In this document: positions 7,579 to 14,634 of the stretch, piece after piece | How the letters are laid out: each line of letters begins with the position of its first letter | How positions within the stretch are numbered: the first letter of the stretch is position 1 | Origin: CAZYPU01 sp964649665 | GTDB lineage: Bacteria; Omnitrophota; Gorgyraeia; JABMRN01; RBG-13-46-9 | Reading direction: 5' to 3' | NCBI GenBank assembly: GCA_964649665.1 | Contig: CAZYPU010000011.1 | Location: forward strand, 1 to 27,553 | DNA length: 27,553 bases | The notes under the pieces: generated by a model | What the model saw: the letters and a program-made list of their open reading frames with translations, nothing else | Told to the model about the DNA's origin: nothing | Databases searched by the model: none | Position numbers and translations under genes: made by a program

Positions 7579-8356
7579 CGCGCCGCTTAAGCTCCCTGTA
7601 CTTGGCGTAGCTTACTATCTGATATAACGAAGCGAAATAAGCCACCATGAAACCGGTAAACCCGTCGTTGTATCCCTTCTTCGCGAAAAACGTCCTCACA
7701 AATCTGTCCAGAACCCTCCACAGGGCGTGAAGGGTGTTCATTTTATAGCGCGCCCTTTTGGGATCTTCAAGCGAAAGCTTATGCCATTTCCTCGCCTCCA
7801 GGGTCGTCTGATTATTGAGCTTGCGCAGGAAATCCGCCCAATCCCTGTAGGTATAATGCAGTAGATCGTTCTTTAAATGGCCGCAGCCGCCCTCAAGAAA
7901 GGCCCTCGGATGAACCTCGACTTCCTCCCACTTGAACTTATCCTTCCGGAAAAGTTTAATCTGGGGTGACGGGTACAGGCCGCCGCCCTTTATCCAGTAA
8001 TCGCCGATAAAGTTTTTTCGCGGAATCGTAAATGCCGCCTGTTCGGGCCCCGAATCTAAAACCTCTTTTATTTCCGACTTTAAGCCGCTTTGCATCCTCT
8101 CATCGGCATCCAGGCTCAATATCCAGTCGAATTTACCGCGGGAATAAGCCAGGTTCCTGTGCCTGCCCTCGATATCCATTTTTTTCGTAAACACAACCGC
8201 GCCCAGGCCCTTTGCTATCTCGCGTGTGCCGTCGGTACTTTCGTCATCGACCACGACCACCTCGCCGGCCCAGTCCAGAACGGACTTTATGCAGTCGCCG
8301 ATTCGTTTTTCTTCGTTTTTTGCAAGTATAACCACCGTTAACGGAAGTTTAGACAC
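7571..8356 (-). CDS. GT2 glycosyltransferase, WaaE/KdtX-like
   Basis: This 261-residue enzyme resembles the LPS-core beta-glucosyltransferase WaaE group. It has VVILAKNEEKRIGDC at the N-terminus, VDDESTDGT, then LSLDADERM with the metal-binding DADE at about residues 83-86. A C-terminal basic region with amphipathic/hydrophobic stretches (FMVAYFASLYQIVSYAKY) probably sits on the inner membrane. The frame is open back to an ATG at 8419, but those extra residues are encoded by repeat remnants. A strong GGAGGAAGG seven bases before the GTG at 8356 fixes the start. It is similar in layout to the other WaaE-like gene at 10649-11422. The 3' end overlaps the ALG5-like gene. The acceptor is unknown. 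Confidence 0.87.
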   Translation of the reverse strand: MSKLPLTVVILAKNEEKRIGDCIKSVLDWAGEVVVVDDESTDGTREIAKGLGAVVFTKKMDIEGRHRNLAYSRGKFDWILSLDADERMQSGLKSEIKEVLDSGPEQAAFTIPRKNFIGDYWIKGGGLYPSPQIKLFRKDKFKWEEVEVHPRAFLEGGCGHLKNDLLHYTYRDWADFLRKLNNQTTLEARKWHKLSLEDPKRARYKMNTLHALWRVLDRFVRTFFAKKGYNDGFTGFMVAYFASLYQIVSYAKYRELKRRGE

Positions 8357-8363
8357 ATTTATT

Positions 8364-8372
8364 CCTTCCTCC
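8364..8372 (-). promoter_or_regulatory. Ribosome binding site fixing a GTG start
   Basis: On the minus strand this reads GGAGGAAGG, followed by a 7-base spacer and GTG at 8356. It is among the strongest Shine-Dalgarno sequences in the window. It decides the start of the WaaE-like GT2 against the upstream in-frame ATG at 8419. Confidence 0.75.
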
Positions 8373-8426
8373 ACAGGCTTACGCCTGTAGTATCCTTCGC
8401 TCGCTCGCGCATTCCCCATGCGTAAG
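8373..8426. repeat. Degenerate palindromic repeat remnant
   Basis: This gap between the epimerase and the WaaE-like gene holds a hairpin ACAGGC-TTAC-GCCTGT (8373-8388). It also has a larger inverted pair CTTACGC (8378-8384) and GCGTAAG (8420-8426), and the 14-mer ATCCTTCGCTCGCT (8392-8405) shared with the repeat at 4812-4920. It looks like a decayed or rearranged copy of the same kind of element. No gene is credible here. Confidence 0.55.
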
Positions 8427-8437
8427 CACGGGGTGCC

Positions 8438-9550
8438 TTACAACTTGAGTTTACGTTTCTCCAGTTCCGCATCTGCTTCGCCGGTTTTATCAACCGCTTT
8501 CTCACTTTTCCCCCACGCCACCAGATCTCTAAGGCCTTCTTTGAACTTTATCTTCGGTCTAAACCCAAGCTTCTTTATTTTTTCTATATCCGCGTAACAA
8601 TGCCTTATGTCGCCGACACGGTAACGGTTGGTTATTTCGGGGGCCATTTTCTTTCCGTATAGCTCGATAAGCGTCCCGGCCACCTCGTTTATGGTCAGGG
8701 CGCATCCCGTGCCGACATTGTAGAAGTTATAGTCGGCTTGTTCATTGTTCATCGCAAGGAGTGACGCCTCCACGATATCCCTTACATCGATAAAATCCCT
8801 TGTCTGCAGGCCGTCCTCGTATATGAGGGGCGGGTTTTCGTTTTTGATCCTGGAAGAAAATATGGCGCAGGCGCCCGTATACGGGTTCGAAAGCGCCTGC
8901 CGCGGCCCGTATACGTTGAAAAACCGGAGCGCGACGGTGGGGATCTTGTAGCTTATCCCGAGGTTCAGGGAAAGTTCTTCCTGGTCTTTCTTCGTAATGG
9001 CGTAAACCGATGTCGAGAGAAGCTTCTTGTCTTCGTTCGTGCCCAAAGGTTCCAGTTCCCCGCCGCACCCCGAACAAAGAAGCTCCCACCTTTTTTTCTT
9101 CAAATCTTCCTCGTTTCTTAAGTGAGGAGAGCGAACCCCGCACTTTGGGCATTTGTAAGAGCCCTCGCCGTATATGGACATGGAACTGGCCACTATAAAT
9201 TTATTTATGTTGAGCTTCTTGTCGATGATATAATCCCAGAGAAACGCCGTGCCTTGCGTATTCGCGTCGACATATTCCTTTATTTCATACATCGATTGTC
9301 CCACGCCGACCTTTGCCGCGTAATGGAACACCGTATCGACGCCGCCGGTGGACTTTAGAAGCGCTCTTTCGTCCCTAACATCGCCCTCGATGTAACGGGC
9401 ATTTTTATTAAGATAACCGGGTTTCCCGCGGTGGTGGACTTGTGGGTCGAAATTGTCCAGCACAACTACGTCCCCCCCTTTTTTTACTAATCTATCCACG
9501 AGATGCGAGCCGATAAATCCGGCCCCGCCCGTTACTAATATTTTTTTCAT
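8438..9550 (-). CDS. NAD-dependent sugar epimerase with zinc-ribbon-like insertion
   Basis: This 370-residue extended short-chain dehydrogenase acts on a nucleotide sugar. It has the Rossmann motif GGAGFIGSH (8-16), the SSM serine region (122-124), and catalytic Tyr183-x3-Lys187 (YAITK). Later RFFNVYGPRQ and TRDFIDVRDIV are typical substrate-binding blocks. Between the serine and the tyrosine sits an insert with two CxxC pairs, Cys134/Cys137 and Cys159/Cys162 (CPKC and CSGC), which should bind zinc. Some dTDP-L-rhamnose 4-epimerase-like proteins are known with a comparable cysteine insert, so that activity is a candidate; UDP-hexose 4-epimerase is the alternative. It lies 7 bp after the transglutaminase-like gene and precedes the repeat-filled gap. 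The sugar made is probably used by nearby GT2 enzymes. Confidence 0.85.
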   Translation of the reverse strand: MKKILVTGGAGFIGSHLVDRLVKKGGDVVVLDNFDPQVHHRGKPGYLNKNARYIEGDVRDERALLKSTGGVDTVFHYAAKVGVGQSMYEIKEYVDANTQGTAFLWDYIIDKKLNINKFIVASSMSIYGEGSYKCPKCGVRSPHLRNEEDLKKKRWELLCSGCGGELEPLGTNEDKKLLSTSVYAITKKDQEELSLNLGISYKIPTVALRFFNVYGPRQALSNPYTGACAIFSSRIKNENPPLIYEDGLQTRDFIDVRDIVEASLLAMNNEQADYNFYNVGTGCALTINEVAGTLIELYGKKMAPEITNRYRVGDIRHCYADIEKIKKLGFRPKIKFKEGLRDLVAWGKSEKAVDKTGEADAELEKRKLKL

Positions 9551-9557
9551 ACCTCTT

Positions 9558-10652
9558 TCACCTTTCTTGATCCGCTGCGGTCAATTCCAGCAAACGCACC
9601 TCGGCCGGTGTTCCGCTTGTTGAAACCCGCGAATAATAGACCTTCGCCATATCGTATTTTCCGATGTTTTCGTAAGAATCGCCAAGATAAAACATAATTT
9701 CATTCTTCCACCGGGTTTGCGGAAATTCTTCCAACAATTTATTAAAAGCCGTGATAGATTCGTTATATCTTTTGCCATCCCAAAAGGCCTGTCCCTTAAA
9801 AAACATGCTTTCTGATTTCCGGAATTTATCATCAGCCGCATCTATAATTTTATCATAACTTTTGATGGCCTGTTTAAATCTAAATGCCAAATGCTCAAAC
9901 CTCGCTTTTAAAAAAGGTCCGATATCGGCCAATTTAAAATAACATTCCTGGAAAGTTATTAGAAATAAATTTCCGAATACATCGTAATAAAAATCCGCCA
10001 GCCCTGACAATAATCGCCGCTTTAAATCGCTTGAAAAATTATCACGAAAGATTGTGGGCGCGTGCGTTGGTTCGAAGAGCCGAAAAAAGTCAGCCAGGAG
10101 TTGGTCATCCTTTTGGAACAGGCACAGTGCTTCGAATTGTTTCGATTTTACTGTCCTATCTTCGTTCTGGATATCCGCAAATGTCGCGATTTTTCCTTCT
10201 TCATTAAGAAATGTAACGCCTAGGTAGGGATCGAATATTCTGTACTCCTCCTCCAGATATAGATCGCACACGCTATGGTGTGAAATCATATCGTACCCCC
10301 GTAAGAAAATAAGGCGGCCCTTAATGTTGACTTTTCTTGCTAAAGTTATAAAGGTGTTCGCTTGCTGGTCGCACCAACCGATTCCCCTTAGCAAATCGTT
10401 CATCGGATGCATATCTACAACCTTGGCGCCGGCGGGTGTAAAGAGGTGCGTATGCACATAATAGGATAATTTTAGCGCTTTCTCCTTATCGGATTTTGTT
10501 CCCTGCGTCACTTTGTCCGCTATCGCCTTATAGACCAGTTCCCTATGGATATAATCACGTAATTGGGTTGGACCGAGCAGTAGGGTAAATGGTGCAACAA
10601 TAAGAAATATCAGAAAAAGCACTACACTAATCGGCCAAAATATGCGTTTCAT
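9558..10652 (-). CDS. Transglutaminase-like protein with C-terminal TPR repeats
   Basis: This 364-residue protein has an N-terminal signal anchor (MKRIFWPISVVLFLIFLIVA). A transglutaminase/cysteine-protease-like core follows, with a plausible triad of Cys94 (GIGWCDQQA), His125 or His126 (ISHHSVCD) and Asp141 (RIFDPYLG). The final third looks like two to three TPR repeats (AFWDGKRYNESITAFNKLL, YLGDSYENIGKYDMAKVYY). It would face the periplasm. A longer ORF begins at 10712, but ATG 10652 has AAGGAG seven bases upstream and forms an ATGA overlap with the preceding GT2 gene, and it directly precedes the membrane helix. Function in glycan assembly is unknown. Such cores in polysaccharide loci may process proteins or act as scaffolds (inference). 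Confidence 0.78.
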   Translation of the reverse strand: MKRIFWPISVVLFLIFLIVAPFTLLLGPTQLRDYIHRELVYKAIADKVTQGTKSDKEKALKLSYYVHTHLFTPAGAKVVDMHPMNDLLRGIGWCDQQANTFITLARKVNIKGRLIFLRGYDMISHHSVCDLYLEEEYRIFDPYLGVTFLNEEGKIATFADIQNEDRTVKSKQFEALCLFQKDDQLLADFFRLFEPTHAPTIFRDNFSSDLKRRLLSGLADFYYDVFGNLFLITFQECYFKLADIGPFLKARFEHLAFRFKQAIKSYDKIIDAADDKFRKSESMFFKGQAFWDGKRYNESITAFNKLLEEFPQTRWKNEIMFYLGDSYENIGKYDMAKVYYSRVSTSGTPAEVRLLELTAADQER

Positions 10653-11422
10653 ATCTGTTCTCCTTTTTGACATAACTCCCAGTACTTCGCCCAGCGCACG
10701 AAATAGCTCCACGAAAAAAGGACGCAGAATATAAGGCCGATAGTGCCGTCTTTGCGGCCCTTCTTTTTAAAATAGGCCTTGATAAACATCTTTATCGGCT
10801 TAATGGTCAGATTATACTTCACTTCTTTAAGTTTCGTATCTTTAAATTTCTCGAACATCTCAAGGGCCTCATAATCCGTGTAGCGGTTGTGTTTCTGTAT
10901 GAATTCCGAAACCGTATTGAAAGGGTAGTGCTCTATCGGGTATTCAAATTCCCCGATTTTGCCGTCTACGTGCACGAGATGGTGGACTTTACCATCGAAC
11001 TTTACCTTGCCCCTGCGGAAAAAGTTGACTATGCTGTGATAGCGGCCCCCGTGCATTAACGCCTTCCCCAAAAAGTATTGCAGGCGCGGCACATTGTATG
11101 CGTCGAATTCCGAACCGTTCTCCAAAATATCCTCTATTTTTTCGCGTGTCGCCCGCGGCATTGCCTCATCCGCGTCAAGCGCCAGGATCCAGTCACCGGC
11201 AGCGTTATCGTTTCCGATATTGCGCTCCATTCCGAAATCGCCCTCGAAGGGATGGTTTATCACCTTCGCGCCGTACGAGCGCGCTATCTCCACGGTCCGG
11301 TCAGTGCTCTCGCCGTCCACTACAACTATCTCATCAACCCACCTGAGACTCTCGAGGCACCTTTTTATATTTCTTTCCTCGTTTTTGGTTATCAAAACGG
11401 CCGATATTTTAGCTTTAGCCAT
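10649..11422 (-). CDS. GT2 glycosyltransferase, WaaE/KdtX-like
   Basis: This 257-residue enzyme has AVLITKNEERNIKRC at the N-terminus, VVDGESTDRT near residue 35 and LALDADEAM with the metal-binding DADE at 83-86. These features place it with LPS-core type WaaE glycosyltransferases. The C-terminus is basic with a hydrophobic stretch (IGLIFCVLFSWSYFVRWAKYWEL), suggesting membrane association. A GGAG seven bases before the ATG, located in the last codons of the upstream GT2 gene, supports the start. The stop overlaps the transglutaminase-like gene as ATGA. It is paralogous in layout to the GT2 at 7571-8356, so the two may add successive core sugars. The acceptor is not known. Confidence 0.88.
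   Translation of the reverse strand: MAKAKISAVLITKNEERNIKRCLESLRWVDEIVVVDGESTDRTVEIARSYGAKVINHPFEGDFGMERNIGNDNAAGDWILALDADEAMPRATREKIEDILENGSEFDAYNVPRLQYFLGKALMHGGRYHSIVNFFRRGKVKFDGKVHHLVHVDGKIGEFEYPIEHYPFNTVSEFIQKHNRYTDYEALEMFEKFKDTKLKEVKYNLTIKPIKMFIKAYFKKKGRKDGTIGLIFCVLFSWSYFVRWAKYWELCQKGEQI
10660..10663 (-). promoter_or_regulatory. Shine-Dalgarno for the transglutaminase-like gene
   Basis: GGAG within AAAAGGAGAACAGAT lies seven bases before ATG 10652, inside the end of the upstream GT2 gene. It supports the start 20 codons downstream of the longest ORF. Confidence 0.65.
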
Positions 11423-11424
11423 GT

Positions 11425-12270
11425 TTATTCTCCGAGTAACTGCCGCGCCACGGGTTTATTAAAACGCCCGCTCTGGGGAAAACCCAGAAAAAAACCGATT
11501 ATCTTGAATTTTAGGTATCGCAGCATCGCTTCCCGTCCCCTAACAGAAGAAACCTGAATGGATCTCTTAAATTCACGCCAGTATGCCTTTGCCATTAGGC
11601 CCGCTTCTCGCCGGCTTCCATGCATGATATCCGATACTGTCGTGCTGCCGCGCCTGATCCTGATCTTTACGAGCGGTTCGTCCATATATCTGAAATTCAG
11701 CCCTTTAAAGGCCAGCCTCACAAAAAATTCCCAATCCTCGTGGCCTATCAGTTTTACCGATTCATTGAATTTATTTTCTTTAAAAACTCCTCTTCTCGCC
11801 ATTACGGTGCACACGGGAATGAAGTTGCTGCGTTTGAGATAATAAAATACATCCCCGGAAAAGTGATAACGGTCCGATATGATCTCTTTCCCCGCGCCGT
11901 CTTTAAAGTAAATTGAATTCGTGTAACAGATGTCGCACGATTTTTTCTTTTCCAGAAATTTTACCTGTTTTGAAAGTTTTTCTTTTAAAAAAATGTCGTC
12001 CGCGTCCAAAAAAGTCAAAAAATCGCCCACGGACGCGTCTATTCCCATATTCCGGCCCACCGAAGGCCCTTTCTTTTCGGAATTTTTCAGGTATTTTATC
12101 CTTTTATTATTCCTATACCCGCTCATGACCTCGCCTGTGTCGTCATCCGAGCCGTCGTTTACCACTATAAGCTCAAGATCCCGGCAGGACTGATTCATGA
12201 CGCTCCTGATGGAATCATCCATATACCTGCCGCAATTATACGCCGGCATTATCACGCTTACCTTAGGCAC
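11425..12270 (-). CDS. GT2 family glycosyltransferase
   Basis: This 281-residue GT-A enzyme begins KVSVIMPAYNCGRYMDDS, continues with VNDGSDDDT near residue 37, and has FLDADD (88-92) as the metal site. This is the common WcaA/EpsE-like arrangement for adding sugars to a growing lipid-linked chain in the cytoplasm. Its last 60 residues are basic (VRGREAMLRYLKFKIIGFF) and may touch the membrane. The ATG lies 8 bp inside the radical SAM gene, so the two are translationally coupled, and the stop is 2 bp before the next GT2. Sugar specificity cannot be told. Confidence 0.88.
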   Translation of the reverse strand: MPKVSVIMPAYNCGRYMDDSIRSVMNQSCRDLELIVVNDGSDDDTGEVMSGYRNNKRIKYLKNSEKKGPSVGRNMGIDASVGDFLTFLDADDIFLKEKLSKQVKFLEKKKSCDICYTNSIYFKDGAGKEIISDRYHFSGDVFYYLKRSNFIPVCTVMARRGVFKENKFNESVKLIGHEDWEFFVRLAFKGLNFRYMDEPLVKIRIRRGSTTVSDIMHGSRREAGLMAKAYWREFKRSIQVSSVRGREAMLRYLKFKIIGFFLGFPQSGRFNKPVARQLLGE

Positions 12271-13606
12271 AAATCATATCCTTCCCGACCGGTGCGCCAG
12301 GCGCAAAAATTCTCTCGATCCTTATTCTTACCTTTGACCTTAGGGGAAGGTTCTTCGAATCCGTCGCCAGTTTTCTCATGAAGTTATAATCTATATTTTT
12401 TATTTTGGGCGTATCGTCCTCCGGGAAGATTGCGACCGCATCGTGATCGCCGATCAGGCTCAGATTGTTCTCTTTACAATACTCGTAAAAAAAACTGCCC
12501 GGAAAAGGTGTAAAAAACGCGGTGCTTGAGCGGTACGGTTTTATTTTTTTTATGATTCTGGCGGTGTCCCTCGCCTCTTCGTTTGTTTCCGTGGGAAGGC
12601 CGAACATATGCATCGCCCATATTTTTATTCCGAGCCTCTTACAGATCTTTGTTGCCTTTAAATGCTGCTTAAGGGTCGTTCCCTTATTTACGAATTTTAG
12701 CATCCTTTCATTTCCGGTTTCAAAACCGATAAGGGCCATCACAAGCCCCGCCTTTCTCAGTTTTTTCATCATGTCCGGATTCCTGCAGATTATATCCGCG
12801 CGCATCAGGCATATGAAGGGCTGTCTGAACCCTTCCTTTTTATATTTATCGCAAAATTCCATTACCCAATTTCTGTCTACGCCGAAGCAGTCATCCCAGA
12901 ACTGCAAACTCCTGAATCCGTATTGTCTGTGCAGCTCTTTAAGTTCTCCTATAACACTATCCACACTGCGTCTACGCGTGCGGTTACCGTGCAATAGCTT
13001 GCTTCCGGGAGCGCAGAACTTGCAGTAATAGGGGCAGCCCCTTGAAGCCAAAACAGTCACAAAAGGCGGGGGAAGAAAGAATTCGTACGGCTTTTCGAGG
13101 AAATCAAAAAGCTCCCTGTCTTCAAAAGGAATCTTATCGACATCCGCCAACTCGCCTTTTATGATCCTCTCGGGCGCTTTACCCTTCTCTATCTGCTTAA
13201 CGAGTTCCACAAACGCCGTCTCCCCTTCTCCGGTAATTATGTGGTCGACATTTTTATTTCCGGCCATTTCCTCTGTCCTGATGGTCGGGTGCATGCCGCC
13301 GGCTACTGTTTTTGTTCCGGGTGAGGCTTCCTTGATTATGTCAATACACTTTACGGCATATTCGTAATCGGGGCTCATCACGGTAATGCCGGCTACATCC
13401 GGCTTTTCCCGCTCGACTCTGCCGCGAAATTCTTCCCAGCCGCGCAAAAGCCGCAAATCGATAAGCCCTATGTCGTTAAACCCTTCTTTTCTGCATACGG
13501 CGCTCAAACAGCAAAGGCCCCGATGTGTCTGATTAAACAGGATGGGCTTTCCTTCGGTGTTGAAGCTCGCGTCGGAAAGTGATGGATAGACAAAAATTAT
13601 TTTCAT
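12263..13606 (-). CDS. B12-binding radical SAM protein
   Basis: In this 447-residue protein, the N-terminal cobalamin-binding-like domain covers about residues 1-140 (GITVMSPDYEYAVKC, VAGGMHPTIR, ITGEGETAFVEL). The radical SAM core follows, with the cluster motif CPYYCKFC at Cys191/Cys195/Cys198 and a GFETGNERMLKFVNKG strand. It is the same class as the proteins at 3419-4801 and 25108-26628 but clearly divergent from both. Known activities of the class include C-methylation and ring modification; the substrate here is unknown. It starts in an ATGA overlap with the GT2 gene upstream and overlaps the GT2 downstream by 8 bp, so it is embedded in glycan assembly genes rather than being a passenger. 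Confidence 0.88.
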   Translation of the reverse strand: MKIIFVYPSLSDASFNTEGKPILFNQTHRGLCCLSAVCRKEGFNDIGLIDLRLLRGWEEFRGRVEREKPDVAGITVMSPDYEYAVKCIDIIKEASPGTKTVAGGMHPTIRTEEMAGNKNVDHIITGEGETAFVELVKQIEKGKAPERIIKGELADVDKIPFEDRELFDFLEKPYEFFLPPPFVTVLASRGCPYYCKFCAPGSKLLHGNRTRRRSVDSVIGELKELHRQYGFRSLQFWDDCFGVDRNWVMEFCDKYKKEGFRQPFICLMRADIICRNPDMMKKLRKAGLVMALIGFETGNERMLKFVNKGTTLKQHLKATKICKRLGIKIWAMHMFGLPTETNEEARDTARIIKKIKPYRSSTAFFTPFPGSFFYEYCKENNLSLIGDHDAVAIFPEDDTPKIKNIDYNFMRKLATDSKNLPLRSKVRIRIERIFAPGAPVGKDMICA

Positions 13607-14634
13607 GCCGCGCCTATTTCCCTGATTTCCGCCCCGTGGACTGCCCTGAACTTTGCCAAAAGGTTCCGGAACCGGTTGTTGTCGGCATATATAATATCGG
13701 GTTTTTTCTTCTTGAACAATATTTTTAAGAATGAAAGGGCGTAAAAAAAACGCGTAAAGTGATAAAAAGATAAATTGGAATGTTTCTCGAAAAATTCTAT
13801 TGTTTCAAAACGCGGTGAAATAATATATACCCAGGATTTTTCCTTCGCGTATTCCCTCAAAACACTTCTTAAAGAGTCGAGTGATTCCGTATTTATATTC
13901 CGCAGCACGACTATCACCCTTTTCGTTCTGCCCCATTTTGATTCGAATATCCGCCTGTTTCTTGAGAAATCTCTTTTGAAGCCCTTCTGCAGGTTAAACG
14001 ACCTTTGCTCTTTATGGTAAACGTATGAGGCGAGCGCGCGGGCCGTTTTATACCCCTTTTCCTTCGCCCGTAAAGAGAGGTCCGTATCATCGAAATTGCC
14101 CAGTCCGTAGGCGACGTCCAGAAGGCCGATTTCGTCAAAGAGTCTTCGCCTCGCAAGCATACAGAACCCGAAAGCGCTGCCGGTTTCGACAAACAGGCCG
14201 CGGCCGCTCGCTATGTCTCCGGCATGTTCTTCGAGCGTCTTGCCTTTTGGCGGGTGCTGGCCGAGGGTGTTGCTCGAAGGATTAACGATACCTATTGCCG
14301 GGTTTCTGCTTATCACGTTGACCAGCGCCTTCAGCCAGCCGGAGGTGACAAGTGTATCGTTATTCAGTATGCATATAAATTCCGCTTTCGACAAAGAAAT
14401 GCCTTTATTTACGGCTTTTATAAAACCTTCGTTCTTCTCGTTTCTTATCAGCAAAACCCGCTCACCGCGCCTTTTTGCCAGCTCCCGCAGGTAGGCTGTC
14501 GTTTCATCGCCGCTCGCGTTATCTATCATTATCAGCCTGTACGGAAACAGGGTGTTTCTTTCAACTGACTCCACACAGCTTCGGGTGTCTTCCTGGCGGT
14601 TCCACACGGGAATTATGATATCACATGTTGGCAT
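13603..14634 (-). CDS. GT2 glycosyltransferase with extra C-terminal Rossmann-like segment
   Basis: This 343-residue protein has an N-terminal GT2 domain (about 3-235) of the rhamnosyltransferase-like type. It shows CDIIIPVWNRQEDTRSCVES, LNNDTL with the metal site at 91-94, and the acceptor-side GNFDDTDLSLRAKEKGY (179-195). The last ~100 residues alternate hydrophobic strands and helices (RVIVVLRNI, SWVYIISPR, KPDIIYADNNRF), which look like a shortened Rossmann unit. The same two-part unit is found twice in the neighbouring 746-residue protein, so this is a third copy. The start overlaps the end of that gene by 14 bp. It probably acts in the cytoplasm on lipid-linked glycan; the sugar is unknown. 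Confidence 0.85.
   Translation of the reverse strand: MPTCDIIIPVWNRQEDTRSCVESVERNTLFPYRLIMIDNASGDETTAYLRELAKRRGERVLLIRNEKNEGFIKAVNKGISLSKAEFICILNNDTLVTSGWLKALVNVISRNPAIGIVNPSSNTLGQHPPKGKTLEEHAGDIASGRGLFVETGSAFGFCMLARRRLFDEIGLLDVAYGLGNFDDTDLSLRAKEKGYKTARALASYVYHKEQRSFNLQKGFKRDFSRNRRIFESKWGRTKRVIVVLRNINTESLDSLRSVLREYAKEKSWVYIISPRFETIEFFEKHSNLSFYHFTRFFYALSFLKILFKKKKPDIIYADNNRFRNLLAKFRAVHGAEIREIGAA

Noticed and set aside
8742..9152. 136-codon minus-strand ORF inside the epimerase
   Set aside because: It is a shadow frame; the epimerase frame carries all SDR motifs.
12522..13028. 168-codon plus-strand ORF
   Set aside because: It is antisense to the radical SAM core with its intact cluster motif.
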